DNA of 64,000 bases, from positions 1-64,000 of the forward strand of contig NZ_JADEVZ010000013.1 in the NCBI RefSeq assembly GCF_015207875.1, given 5' to 3'. Under the pieces are notes generated by a model, which did not search any database, had not been told where the DNA came from, and was given only the letters and a program-made list of their open reading frames with translations. A program made the translations under genes and the position numbers. The DNA is from Dolichospermum sp. LEGE 00240. Lineage in GTDB: Bacteria > Cyanobacteriota > Cyanobacteriia > Cyanobacteriales > Nostocaceae. Positions 52,853 through 62,462 of the stretch are shown here, piece after piece. The stretch's first letter is position 1. Each line of letters opens with the position of its first letter.

Positions 52853-54170
52853 AACTATAATCTTGGCTAGGTGTATTTGTCATGATCTGAGAGAATTGAA
52901 GTTGAACCCATGCACCCCCTGTTTCTGGATGGTTCATAGCTTTAATTGCACCATTATGGGCAATAATTATTTGCTGGACAATGGCTAAACCTAATCCACT
53001 ACCAGCAATTCCCGTTGTCGAATTGACTTCATTAAGTGGTGAACGATACCGAGCTTTGTCTCCGCGATAAAAGCGTTCAAATACGTGGGGTAAATCAGCA
53101 ACAGCAAAGCCAATACCGGAGTCAATAATGTTGATTTCCAACATTTGACCGTTATCAGTAGAAATTATTTTAGTTTCAATGTCAATAGTGGTTTGAGTGG
53201 GACTATATTTAATGCTATTATCTAGCAAGTTAACGAATACTTGATAAAGTTGGAATTTATCTGCTTGAATGTAGATGTTTTCTAATCCAGTATAGTTAAT
53301 ACTCAAAGATTGACGTTGGGCAATTGGTTCTAGAGTTTCCCATGCTGAAAGGATGAGCGATCGCATTTCCACCATTTCTAAATTTAACTGCATGGTCGGA
53401 TTATTTTCCATTTGCGTCAGTTCCAACCAACTTTGCACCAAATTAATCAGTCGGTCAACCTCTTGCATTAACCTATTAACCCAACGGTCTAAAGGTGGTT
53501 CTAGACGGGTTTGCAGAGTTTCCACTACCAGACGAATAGCTGTAAGAGGTGTTCTCAGTTCATGGGCTAAATCAGAAAAAGAGCGATCGCGTTCTTGCTT
53601 CATATCTAACACAGATTGGCAATTTTCCAAAAATACCCCCACTTGTCCCGTTGTCAAAGGCAAACTAGAAGCCCGCACCAGCATAGATTTTACCGCTGTC
53701 ATCTCCCTAGCATCCTCACAAGCAGGATGAAAAACCCATTCTTGCACCTGTGGCTTTTGCCAATCACGAGTTTGTTCAATTAACTGATCTAATTCATAAG
53801 ACCGCACCAACTCTAACAACAAACGCACCTGCCCTGGTTGCCACCTTTGAAGATATAAAATTTCTCGCGCTTGCTGATTGCACCATAGCAGTTGATTTTC
53901 CTCATCTACCTGCAAATATCCCACAGGTGCAAAATTTAGCAATTCCTGATACATAGACAATGATTGCTGCAAATCCTGTCGTTGTTTATTCACCATAGAC
54001 ATATCCTGCCGTAAGCGAGGTCTTAGCAGCAACCTAATGTGATTGATTTTACGAGAATGAGAATTTAACGGTTGCAACAATCGCTCTAAATACCAGTTCA
54101 GGTGAACCTGTTGCCAAACCCAAAAACCAAGGCCGACAACTAAACCCAGAAAAAAACCCAGAAAAAGCAT
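52851..54170 (-). CDS. sphS: Phosphate-sensing histidine kinase SphS (PhoR type)
   Basis: A 439-residue kinase. An N-terminal membrane-anchor segment (~3-22), a PAS-like region (~75-150, LNFAPVGYLQVDEENQLLWCN), the HisKA H-box SDLAHELRTPLTAIRL (His ~205), then the HATPase N-box DNSIKYSPT (~335) and G-boxes IIDSGIGFA, GSGLGLAIVQQII. Together with SphR it senses phosphate. It follows sphR by 50 bp on the same strand. The product ends PSQDYS, and the stop is shared with the end of the MITE. Confidence 0.9.
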   Translation of the reverse strand: MLFLGFFLGLVVGLGFWVWQQVHLNWYLERLLQPLNSHSRKINHIRLLLRPRLRQDMSMVNKQRQDLQQSLSMYQELLNFAPVGYLQVDEENQLLWCNQQAREILYLQRWQPGQVRLLLELVRSYELDQLIEQTRDWQKPQVQEWVFHPACEDAREMTAVKSMLVRASSLPLTTGQVGVFLENCQSVLDMKQERDRSFSDLAHELRTPLTAIRLVVETLQTRLEPPLDRWVNRLMQEVDRLINLVQSWLELTQMENNPTMQLNLEMVEMRSLILSAWETLEPIAQRQSLSINYTGLENIYIQADKFQLYQVFVNLLDNSIKYSPTQTTIDIETKIISTDNGQMLEINIIDSGIGFAVADLPHVFERFYRGDKARYRSPLNEVNSTTGIAGSGLGLAIVQQIIIAHNGAIKAMNHPETGGAWVQLQFSQIMTNTPSQDYS

Positions 54171-54220
54171 GGAAGTCGTTAGTTGGTGTATGATTCAAAA
54201 CTAACAACTATCTTCACGAA

Positions 54221-54973
54221 TCACCCAAATCTGTAACCAAAACCCCTCACAGTCACAATATATTCTGGATGACTAGGATCTTCCTCCAGCTTTTCCCGTA
54301 GCCAGCGAATATGAACATCCACAGTTTTGCTATCCCCGACAAAATCTGGACCCCATATCTGATCCAACAACTGCTCCCGTGACCACACTCGTCGGGTATA
54401 ACTCATAAATAATTCTAACAGCCGGAACTCCTTCGGAGACAAATTCGCCTCTTCTCCCCGCACCGTTACCCGGCACTCTTGAGCATTTAAAGTTATATCT
54501 TTGTGCTTGAGAATCGGAACTTGTGGCAATGCACTTAAACGTTGACGACGAAGTAACGCCCGACACCGTGCCACCAATTCTCGCATACTAAACGGTTTCG
54601 TCAAATAGTCATCAGCACCCACCTCCAAGCCCAGCACTCGGTCAGTTTCACTACCCTTAGCACTCAACATCAAAATTGGTACTGAGTTGCCCTGGTGGCG
54701 CAAAAAACGGCAAATATCCAGACCATTAATTTGCGGCAACATCAAATCCAACAGCACCAAATCCAAGGACAATTCTTCAGAATTATCTTCACAACTCTTC
54801 AGATATTCTATTGCCGTTCTGCCATCACTAGCAATAATTACCTCATAACCTTCCCCTTCCAAGGCTACAACTAACATTTCCCGAATTAGTTCTTCGTCTT
54901 CGACTACGAGAATACGGCTTGTTTGTCCAATATCTGCCCTGGCAGAATACTTAGCTAATTCACTGGTATACAT
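54221..54973 (-). CDS. sphR: Response regulator SphR (PhoB type)
   Basis: A 250-residue OmpR/PhoB-class regulator. The receiver has acidic EDEE (~26-29), the phosphoacceptor Asp in LVLLDLMLPQINGLD (~75), the Lys in LSAKGSE (~124) and a PFSMRELVARC signature. The C-terminal winged helix ends VDVHIRWLREKLEEDPSHPEYIVTVRGFGYRF. It activates phosphate-starvation genes such as pst and phoA. First gene of sphR-sphS-phoU. The start at 54973 is preceded by an AT-rich leader. Confidence 0.93.
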   Translation of the reverse strand: MYTSELAKYSARADIGQTSRILVVEDEELIREMLVVALEGEGYEVIIASDGRTAIEYLKSCEDNSEELSLDLVLLDLMLPQINGLDICRFLRHQGNSVPILMLSAKGSETDRVLGLEVGADDYLTKPFSMRELVARCRALLRRQRLSALPQVPILKHKDITLNAQECRVTVRGEEANLSPKEFRLLELFMSYTRRVWSREQLLDQIWGPDFVGDSKTVDVHIRWLREKLEEDPSHPEYIVTVRGFGYRFG

Positions 54974-55086
54974 TAACTTTTTCAGTGTATAACAAAGTCT
55001 AGTATATTATAAATCATACCAATCATAGATTTATTTTGATTTTCTTTGTATTTACGTTAATTGCAATACTGTTCGGTTAGGGAAAT

Positions 55087-55162
55087 GTAGGTTGGGTTGA
55101 GCGACTCTTAACCCAACAGGATTAATGATTTGTTTGGGTTTCCTTGCGTCAACCCAACCTAC
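55087..55162. repeat. 76-bp element with 14-bp ends GTAGGTTGGGTTGA
   Basis: GTAGGTTGGGTTGA (55087-55100) and TCAACCCAACCTAC (55149-55162) are perfect inverted repeats. The interior has a further TTAACCCAAC / GTTTGGGTTT pair. Related sequence lies against the tniQ remnant (26665-26690) and near 3272-3298. Confidence 0.75.
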
Positions 55163-55172
55163 GATGTAAAGA

Positions 55173-55742
55173 TCAGCTATGAATACTACCATCAGGCATA
55201 ATTGCTCCTGTGAGGAAAGTTTCACTCATATCTGTATCATCCAAATTAGCTCCAGTTAAGTTCACTTCGCATAAATTAGCCTCGCTTAAATCTGCACCAC
55301 TCAAATCCGCACCTTGTAAGTTTGCTTTCCACATTCTTACACCTCCCATTTTTGCACCACTGAGGTTTGCACCCTGCAAATTCGCGGCGGAAATTGATGC
55401 CATGTGTAAATTAGCATCACACAAATTAGCACAACTCAACAATGCACCACTGAGGTCTGATTCATTTAAATGAGCAGTTTTTAATGTAGCTTGAGTCAAA
55501 TCAGCACCACAAAGAATAACCTCAGATAAATGCGCTCTTGTTAAGATTGCTCCTTGAAGATTTGCTTTACTCAAATTAGCTCCACTTAAAGAAGCTGCTG
55601 TTAGGTTTGCTCCTCTTAAATCTGCTCTGCCGAAGTCTACACCACCCAAGTTGACTCCCTGGAGATTTGCTCCTGGTAAAGCAATGCAGTTAAAGCTTCT
55701 TTCCCCTGTTGCATACCTATCTAAAAGTTCTTGAACATTCAT
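55173..55742 (-). CDS. Pentapeptide-repeat protein
   Basis: A 189-residue protein made of about 25 A(D/N)LxG/x pentapeptides (for example ANLQGANLSGAKMGG, ADLSGADLSEANLCE) from residue ~20 to the end, predicted to form a right-handed quadrilateral beta-helix. The N-terminus MNVQELLDRYATGERSFNCIALPGANL is a short helical cap common in cyanobacterial members. Function unknown; cytoplasmic. Single gene. Confidence 0.88.
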   Translation of the reverse strand: MNVQELLDRYATGERSFNCIALPGANLQGVNLGGVDFGRADLRGANLTAASLSGANLSKANLQGAILTRAHLSEVILCGADLTQATLKTAHLNESDLSGALLSCANLCDANLHMASISAANLQGANLSGAKMGGVRMWKANLQGADLSGADLSEANLCEVNLTGANLDDTDMSETFLTGAIMPDGSIHS

Positions 55743-55975
55743 AGTTTTTTAGACCTTGGTAAGTAGTCGGACAAAATTAAAAAATAATTAAATTAAATAT
55801 TGATGACAGGATAATTATTGAGAGTATGGTTTAACTCTGTTGTTGATTTGATCTAAACATAAATAAAATTCCAATTATAAATTTATTCACATTTTTTAAC
55901 TTCTGAGCAATTAATAACCTAGAGTTTCAATAAATGCTACAATAGAATTACAGGTTTCATAACTATCCAGTATTT

Positions 55976-56554
55976 ATGAATACTCATAATTTAAAGCTAG
56001 GAAAATATCTAAATTTAGAAGAATTTTGTACCTGCACTCAAACCTATCATAAATATGCTCAAAATATCAACCCCTATCCACAAAATCTACCAGAAGTAAT
56101 TCCTGCATTACAGGATTTAAATAAATTTATCATTGACCCAGTGATAGATTATTTTAGTCGAGAAAAATTTCGACTTACCTACGGTTTTTGTTCTCCAGAA
56201 CTAAAAAAGTATCTAGAGAAAAAAGACCCAATTACAGGGCAAAAAAATGGACGGGTAGCTCCGCATCTTGACCAACATATTAGCCATGAAATCAACAAAA
56301 AAGGTAAATACTACTGTGAAAGATTAGGTGCTGCTTGCGATTTTCTAATTACAGATTTACCGAGTACACAATTAGTAGAATGGATATTACAAACAAAACT
56401 ACCCTTTGATTCCCTCTATTTTTATAGTCATAACCAACCAATTCATATTAGTTATGGACAACAACATAAACGAGATATTTGGACATTTAATAACTCAGGA
56501 ATCCCCACAAAAAAAGGAATCGAAGACTGGATAAAACTAGCAAAACAAACATAA
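55976..56554 (+). CDS. M15-type peptidase-like protein, candidate phosphorothioation-associated
   Basis: A 192-residue protein. The segment FRLTYGFCSPELKKYLEKKDPITGQKNGRV is followed by HISHEINKKGKYYCERLGAACDFLI and IHISYG. The spaced His/Asp/His recall the zinc ligands of M15/D-Ala-D-Ala peptidases. It converges on the phosphorothioation-associated methyltransferase gene with 8 bp between the stops. Functional pairing is inference. No signal peptide. Confidence 0.55.
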   Translation: MNTHNLKLGKYLNLEEFCTCTQTYHKYAQNINPYPQNLPEVIPALQDLNKFIIDPVIDYFSREKFRLTYGFCSPELKKYLEKKDPITGQKNGRVAPHLDQHISHEINKKGKYYCERLGAACDFLITDLPSTQLVEWILQTKLPFDSLYFYSHNQPIHISYGQQHKRDIWTFNNSGIPTKKGIEDWIKLAKQT

Positions 56555-56562
56555 ATAACCCT

Positions 56563-58707
56563 CTATTCCTCTTCTCTGCGCCTCTGCGTCTCTGCGTGAG
56601 CAACATTCTTTTTTCTTTGTCGAGTTCTCAAAGCTGCCTTAAGTGCTTTCAACTTATAAGCATCTGCATCTTTAGCCCAAGATAACCGATAACCATCAAT
56701 AACAGTACAATTTTCTTTTAAACATTTTTTCCAGCCAGAAACATGACTAATACTATGCCAATTATCCAAAAGTCCTCTATCTTCTTCTTGACGAGTTAAT
56801 TTAGCAAATTTCTCATATTGGGGATAATCGGGAGTAACTAAAGCTTCTATTTGGTGTAAGATTGGTGGGTCATCTTCTTGATCATAATCTTGATAGGTAA
56901 CGTGCAAATCTCGCAAATCAATTGTCATGACTTTTGATAAAATAGGATGGGGGTTAATATCAAAATCAGGATAAAATAAATAGGAAATTTTGGGAGTTTT
57001 TAGATGAAATTTAATCACATTAGCCTCTTCTAACCGTCCAATGGTGCGACTAGCGCAACCTTCATAAAGACGTAATAAAGGGTCAACTGCTTGTAATGCA
57101 GAAATATGCACCCAAAGGGAATTAGGTAACTTCTTACCTACCTTACTTTCTTGACAACGTTTGATAATGAGTTCTGTATTTCCCAAACTGCGTAACATTT
57201 GGTCAGCATCTAAACAGGCTTGTTTATAACTACTATATAAGCCTAAAATGTCCTCTTGTACTGCGGGGGTTAATTGTCCTAATCGGGGACGACGGCTAAA
57301 ATTACATAGTGCTAAATAAACCATTATATCTTGACGGCGTTTGTCGGCGATCGCTTGCCATTCTTCCGAGTCCGTTGCCTGTATAATGGTATTAAACGCC
57401 CGACGTAAACTCCCAAATTCCTGAATAATTGCCTCTTCTTGAGGTAATTCTCCCTTAATAGGCATTCTGCCCCGTTCCGTGATAAAATTCATTAGCGGTG
57501 CTAATAATTCCTGATGTTCCTCAAACCGTTTTACACAAAGACGGATTCTGGGAGTAGTCGCACGGGAACGGAAGCGAGAAGCACGAAATAACTCCGCTTC
57601 AGCCTCATCTCGAAACACAAAATACACCCCCAAAGCCACAGGAATTGCGTCAACTCCTAACACTTGGTCAATGTAAATTTTTAATTCTTCCTGCTCATAA
57701 TATTTCTGAAATGTGTTACGATTAGTAATGATGCCATCTCCATAAGCAATTACACCCCGCCTAATATCAGATATTAACACTTGGGCAGCTACTAGCAACA
57801 CCTTTTGAGTTAGTTCCCAAGCTTGAATTAAGGCTTCCCGGCGCTCGCTCTGATTTTCAATCACATTGATGACAAAACCAATATTGACAATATCTGCAGC
57901 TATTTTCGGTGTATCTGGCGAGTAATAAGGGTCCCAGCCACAACTTGTATAACCATGTTCAGCAATGCGGGTAACATCTCCACCATGTCCACAACCATAA
58001 TCAAAAAAGGTGGTTTCTGGACTAAATAAGCTCAATTCCAAAGCTAACCGCACAGGGCGAGACAAATCAGGGCGAATAATTGCGGCTTTGTGACGGTCTA
58101 TTTTGGGAACTATCTTTGTAGCTATAGAACCACTTTCCCGTTTAATTAAGCGATGTCCTTGTACTTCCACCCCAAAAACTTGTAACCGTTGTTCCCAACC
58201 CAACCTAGTACCAATTCCTTTAGGATGATTAAGCAACCCTAAAGCAACTTGAGCGCGAGTCAAAGCTGCAAACTCCTCATAGAGGGGATATTCTGGAGTC
58301 ACAAAAGTTTCTTTGCGGTGCAGAATGGGGGGATTTTCTGAATCGCTATAATCCCGATAACCAACTTCTAGAGTTTCTACGTCAACCTGAATACTAGCTT
58401 GTAAAGCTGGATGAGGATCAGTATCAAAATCAGGATAAAATAGATAGGATATCTTGGGTTTGTTTGTGCTAAACTTGACTATAGTTGTCACCTGAACTTT
58501 AGGTAAGACACTACGGGCGCGGCTTTCATATTCCTGAAGCCAAGGATCAAGAGTATGTAAAGCTAAAATGTGAATGTAAAAGGCATCAGGTAACATTTTG
58601 CCAACAAGATTGTTTTGGCAATATTTATTTATGCTATCTATATCAATAGAATGAAACGTTGAGAGGTTTTCCTCAACTGCATTCCTTATGTTATCGGGTT
58701 GAACCAT
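56563..58707 (-). CDS. DNA phosphorothioation-associated methyltransferase (Dnd-related)
   Basis: A 714-residue protein matching, from recall, the family of DNA-phosphorothioation-associated putative methyltransferases (TIGR04096 type). The Rossmann SAM-binding motif is FFDYGCGHGGDVTRI (~229). Residues ~35-185 and ~530-685 are related to each other (GKMLPDAFYIHILALHTLDP / GKKLPNSLWVHISALQAVDP; both KPKISYLFYPDFD-like), so the methyltransferase core is flanked by a duplicated domain. The last residues (HAETQRRREEE) are encoded by a common dispersed repeat of CTCTGCGCCTCTGCG type at 56571-56600. No dndBCDE genes are in the window. Confidence 0.8.
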   Translation of the reverse strand: MVQPDNIRNAVEENLSTFHSIDIDSINKYCQNNLVGKMLPDAFYIHILALHTLDPWLQEYESRARSVLPKVQVTTIVKFSTNKPKISYLFYPDFDTDPHPALQASIQVDVETLEVGYRDYSDSENPPILHRKETFVTPEYPLYEEFAALTRAQVALGLLNHPKGIGTRLGWEQRLQVFGVEVQGHRLIKRESGSIATKIVPKIDRHKAAIIRPDLSRPVRLALELSLFSPETTFFDYGCGHGGDVTRIAEHGYTSCGWDPYYSPDTPKIAADIVNIGFVINVIENQSERREALIQAWELTQKVLLVAAQVLISDIRRGVIAYGDGIITNRNTFQKYYEQEELKIYIDQVLGVDAIPVALGVYFVFRDEAEAELFRASRFRSRATTPRIRLCVKRFEEHQELLAPLMNFITERGRMPIKGELPQEEAIIQEFGSLRRAFNTIIQATDSEEWQAIADKRRQDIMVYLALCNFSRRPRLGQLTPAVQEDILGLYSSYKQACLDADQMLRSLGNTELIIKRCQESKVGKKLPNSLWVHISALQAVDPLLRLYEGCASRTIGRLEEANVIKFHLKTPKISYLFYPDFDINPHPILSKVMTIDLRDLHVTYQDYDQEDDPPILHQIEALVTPDYPQYEKFAKLTRQEEDRGLLDNWHSISHVSGWKKCLKENCTVIDGYRLSWAKDADAYKLKALKAALRTRQRKKNVAHAETQRRREEE

Positions 58708-59203
58708 TACTTTGTCATCTTGTCAAAATATAGATAACCTGGTTACATTTACCTTAGTACAAAAAATCTGAAATTGGAAGTTAATAAGCTGTTGTGCATT
58801 TAGTTTGTATAATTCTAGCGGGCAAGATGCCCGCACTACAAAGTTCAAGTAAATTATGGTTATCAAATTTAGCTGCGTAACAGCTTAAACTTTAAAACTG
58901 AAGCTCTAAACTGGTGCAAATGAGTGTTTCTTATCTGTTCCCTGTTCCCTGTTCCCTGTTCCCTTTTTTGTAAAAAGAGTAAAACACAACCAAAAATAAC
59001 GTTCACTAATGACAAACTCTGGTCTTAGTTAAGTTAAATTAAGTTAATTTATATAACTTGACATTTCTTAATTTTCAGCAAAACATTTGGTCATTTATTA
59101 AATTTTTAATAATAGTTATATCTAGTTGTACATTTATGCAGTCAGTTAATATCAGAATTGTGTAATCTGAAAAGAACTAAACTAATGATTAAATAGAGGT
59201 CTA
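58708..59203. other. Intergenic with short repeats
   Basis: About 500 bp without a gene. It contains the hairpin GCGGGCAAGATGCCCGC (58818-58834) and CCCTGTT heptamers repeated at 58938-58962. It lies between the divergent methyltransferase and the 59204 gene, so promoters for both are expected. Confidence 0.55.
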
Positions 59204-59422
59204 ATGACTCCAACTATCATGCGTCAGCTTTGGTCTATCGTTGAAGCCACCCACACAGTAACACTTTTACAGCTGGATGATGCTAGTTTGGTGCAGTGGT
59301 TGGTGAAACAAATAACTAATCAAGCTTTTTTAGATCCCCATGAAACTGATTTCTTGTGTGATTACATTCAGTCTCGGTTGAGTCTAATTCGTGATTTAGC
59401 TTATGAACGCCAACAGTCATAG
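59204..59422 (+). CDS. Small conserved cyanobacterial protein
   Basis: A 72-residue acidic helical protein (MTPTIMRQLWSIVEATHTVTLLQLDDASLVQWLV...). The pattern resembles small uncharacterised cyanobacterial proteins. It ends 17 bp before the convergent ribD stop. Start uncertain: an internal Met lies four codons downstream. Function unknown. Confidence 0.65.
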   Translation: MTPTIMRQLWSIVEATHTVTLLQLDDASLVQWLVKQITNQAFLDPHETDFLCDYIQSRLSLIRDLAYERQQS

Positions 59423-59439
59423 TCAAGTGGCTGTGCTGT

Positions 59440-60618
59440 TTATTTAACTTTCAATGGTAAATAACCTTCTACTAAGCAATCATTACCGACAATTCGCCAA
59501 CTTACCCGTTCCAACGGTAAGGCTTCAGTCATGCTAGTTAAACCCAAGTCTCCCACAGGTGTAGGAGCATGATCTCCACCGATAATTTTGGGGGCGATAA
59601 ATGCCATAATTTTTTGGACAGCACCTTGAGCGATCGCACTAGCTGCTAAAATACCCCCACATTCCCATAGCACGCTACAAAAACCGCGCTCATATAAATG
59701 ATTCATTACTGCTCCTGGAGTGAGGGAGCTAAATTCCACAACTTCCACCCCTTTTGACCGCAGCATTTTTTGAAAAGTTTGTGAACTGCCAACTTCCGTT
59801 ACAACCAAAGTTGGAGCTTCCTGAGTATCCCATAGACAAGCCTGTTCTGGTAAATTCAAGCTACGACTCATCACCACTCGTAGAGGATTATGAGCAGCTA
59901 CTTGATGGCTAGTCAAAAAAGGATTATCTTTTCTCACTGTATTCCCACCAACAATCACCGCATCGCAAGCCCCTCGTAATTGATACACCTCAGTGCGAGC
60001 ATCTTGATTTGTTACCCAAGCACTATGACCAGCAGTAGTGGCAATTTTACCATCTAAAGTCATAGCATATTTCAAAATACCTAAAGGTCGTTGATAGAGA
60101 ATGCGATGAATAAACCCTTCATTTAAACGCCGACAAGCCGCTTCCTCCACTCCAACTACCACTTCGATTCCCGCAGCCCTTAGCCGCGCAATCCCGCCAC
60201 CTGCTACCAAGGGATTAGGATCAACCATTCCTACCACCACCTTAGACACACCAGCATTGATTAATCCTTCCGAACAGGGAGGAGTCCGTCCATAGTGATT
60301 ACAAGGCTCAAGACTCACATAAACAGTGCTTGAGTGCGCCCGTTCTCCCGCTGCTCTGAGAGCAAAAACCTCAGCGTGAGGTTCACCGGCACGGGGATGA
60401 AAACCTTCTCCCACAATCTCCCCATTCTGGACAACCACCGCCCCCACTAGGGGATTTGGTGAAGTGTATCCCAACGCCAGACGAGCTAATTCCACGCACC
60501 GTAGCATCATCCGCGAATCAAAGTCATTACCTACTAATTCCGGGACTACAGGCTGTGCAAATTGATGGTTTTCAGGTAAGGATGTAGATGCTGGAGAGAC
60601 TCCTGGAAAATTATCCAT
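59440..60618 (-). CDS. ribD: Bifunctional riboflavin biosynthesis protein RibD
   Basis: A 392-residue enzyme. The N-terminal deaminase has the zinc motifs HAEVFAL (~83-89) and PCNHYGRTPPCSEGL (~108-122). The C-terminal reductase has MTLDGKIA and SHQVAAHNPLRVV. It performs deamination and ribityl reduction of the pyrimidine intermediate of riboflavin synthesis. Length typical (about 360-390). The first ~30 residues are variable. It follows mreD by 5 bp on the same strand. Confidence 0.95.
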   Translation of the reverse strand: MDNFPGVSPASTSLPENHQFAQPVVPELVGNDFDSRMMLRCVELARLALGYTSPNPLVGAVVVQNGEIVGEGFHPRAGEPHAEVFALRAAGERAHSSTVYVSLEPCNHYGRTPPCSEGLINAGVSKVVVGMVDPNPLVAGGGIARLRAAGIEVVVGVEEAACRRLNEGFIHRILYQRPLGILKYAMTLDGKIATTAGHSAWVTNQDARTEVYQLRGACDAVIVGGNTVRKDNPFLTSHQVAAHNPLRVVMSRSLNLPEQACLWDTQEAPTLVVTEVGSSQTFQKMLRSKGVEVVEFSSLTPGAVMNHLYERGFCSVLWECGGILAASAIAQGAVQKIMAFIAPKIIGGDHAPTPVGDLGLTSMTEALPLERVSWRIVGNDCLVEGYLPLKVK

Positions 60619-60623
60619 TTGAC

Positions 60624-61241
60624 TTAAGAATTACGAATTAATTTCATCTGCTGCCACCAGCGATTAAGAGGATAATAAACCACAGGCGCCCACAAACTAC
60701 TCAGAATTGCTGAAGCTAAGGTCGCACGCTGGTAATATGTCCAAATACTGGCTGCATGACGATTTCCTTCCCAAGATAACTGGAAAGCAAAAATAGTGTC
60801 TGCCACCACAGCCATCACAAATACAATTAAAGCGATAGAAATAAAGTCTTCTTGAATAAACCGCTGTTTTTGCATCAGGGCTGTTAACATTCCCACAATT
60901 CCCAAACCCAAGGCATGAGTCGGATTTGGTGATGTCATGGCATCTTGCAATAGTCCCAAAATGATCCCTGACAGCAGACCAGAAAATACTGAGCGATTAA
61001 CACTCCAAGCCACTACCCAAATCAGTAGCCAGTTAGGACCAATGCCTAATAATTCCATTCCAGGAAGACGAGTTGGCAACATTAGTAAGCATAGCATCAC
61101 AGTTAAAAATATTACCATCCAATTCATAAATTGATGCCACCAAGGATGCCAAAGCGCTAATGGGGGAATCAAAAAATAGGATTTTCGTCTAGTTGAAGTT
61201 GATTTTTTATTTCTTTTACTTGTAAATCCAGGTATCTTCAT
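60624..61241 (-). CDS. mreD: Rod shape-determining protein MreD
   Basis: A 205-residue polytopic protein with five to six membrane segments. The motif WLLIWVVAWSVNRSVFSGLLSGIILGLLQDAMTSPNPTHALGLG is typical of MreD. A basic N-terminus (~1-25, TSKRNKKSTSTRRK) precedes the first segment. It acts in the elongasome for cell-wall synthesis. mreB and mreC, usually upstream, are not visible in the ~450 bp before it; a repeat-rich gap precedes it. Confidence 0.88.
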   Translation of the reverse strand: MKIPGFTSKRNKKSTSTRRKSYFLIPPLALWHPWWHQFMNWMVIFLTVMLCLLMLPTRLPGMELLGIGPNWLLIWVVAWSVNRSVFSGLLSGIILGLLQDAMTSPNPTHALGLGIVGMLTALMQKQRFIQEDFISIALIVFVMAVVADTIFAFQLSWEGNRHAASIWTYYQRATLASAILSSLWAPVVYYPLNRWWQQMKLIRNS

Positions 61242-61709
61242 ATTTTAATGATTAGTGATTGGTTATTATAGTAGCTCTAGGCAGTCGGCAATCAGGAGTA
61301 AGTAGGTGAACACAATCAAACAAAACTGTGTAAAGAAACGTAAAATCGCTGAAAACTTCTTTACTCTTTACTCTTGCCTCCTGCCTTTTGCCTGACTATA
61401 ACGACAATTTTCAACGCCAACCTACTTAACAGCCTTTCGGTGTCAGCATCTGGGATGAAAATTAGGATCTCCTACCAGTGCATACCGCTATGTCATCGCT
61501 TAATTTTAATCTTTCTCAACCTAATCTGACTACAGATTAATTTCTCAAAAGCTGGAAAAATACACTTGTATAATTAGTTACATTTTTATTATATCAGTAG
61601 CTTTTGCCGAATAATTAGCCACAATTTTGCCAAAAGATACAAACAAATGTCCAAATTTTTGCCAAGATAGAAATATTATTTTCTAAAAATTAATTTGGCA
61701 AAAATCAGC
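61242..61709. other. Intergenic between divergent mreD and the 61710 gene
   Basis: No gene or RNA recognised. Low-complexity TTACTCTTGCCTCCTGCCTTTTGCC runs near 61363-61393 and short AT-rich stretches. Confidence 0.5.
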
Positions 61710-62435
61710 ATGAATGAAAAAATCATGGAAAACTCAGGCAAAAGTTTTCTCGTTCTAATTTTGCCGATATCGTTTTTGATTGTTTTCCTAGTCAATACCT
61801 GGAAAGTTTTACTGGTAATCTTAGGTCTGTTAATGGTTTTCAATCTTTGGCAGCAATCTAGATGGGAAAAGTGGTGCAATCAAGTTAATCCGCTTTTTTA
61901 TGAGTTAATTCAGGAAAATCAGGGGAAAATTACGCCCATGGACTTGGCAATCAAGGGTAATTTTTCTGGAGAGGCGGCAAAAAGCTATTTAGATGGCAAA
62001 GCTAGGGAATTTGGTGCTAGTGTACTAGATTCAGAAAATGAGGAGGATCAATCGTACTACTTTATTAATGCCAGTATTCTTGGCGATATTCTTGATAGTA
62101 GTGAATTGGTAGAAAAACTGGCCGCTCAACCAGTTACTAAAATTGCCCGCTCGTTTTTAGCTCCACCTTCATCAATACCCCAGGAGGAGGAAGCGCAATC
62201 TGAATCTTTGCCGACAGCAAACCATGATGAAGCCAAAAAGCCTCTAGAAGAACAGTTAGTTTTTGGTTCGCTGATTCAATCTGAATTAGCCAAACGGCTC
62301 AATGTCTATTCTAGTACGGTTTACAAACGACGCAATGACCCAGATTTTACCCAGTGGTCTCGTAGCCGTGATCCTGATGGTATTGCTTGGTCTTATTCTC
62401 GTAAGTCTAAGGATTTTTTCCCCGTAGAAGAATAG
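61710..62435 (+). CDS. Membrane-anchored conserved protein of unknown function
   Basis: A 241-residue protein with a hydrophobic stretch (~10-45, SFLVLILPISFLIVFLVNTWKVLLVILGLLMVF), then a soluble part. The soluble part has a winged-helix-like segment (LIQENQGKITPMDLAIKGNFSGEAAKSYLDGKAREFGA) and a C-terminal region with SELAKRLNVYSSTVYKRRNDPDFTQWSRSRDPDG. These two parts look helix-turn-helix-like, so DNA or protein binding is possible. I take the ATG at 61710; a TTG five codons upstream and a second ATG five codons downstream are alternatives. Confidence 0.65.
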   Translation: MNEKIMENSGKSFLVLILPISFLIVFLVNTWKVLLVILGLLMVFNLWQQSRWEKWCNQVNPLFYELIQENQGKITPMDLAIKGNFSGEAAKSYLDGKAREFGASVLDSENEEDQSYYFINASILGDILDSSELVEKLAAQPVTKIARSFLAPPSSIPQEEEAQSESLPTANHDEAKKPLEEQLVFGSLIQSELAKRLNVYSSTVYKRRNDPDFTQWSRSRDPDGIAWSYSRKSKDFFPVEE

Positions 62436-62462
62436 GAGGCAGGGGGAAATATTTATTACCCA

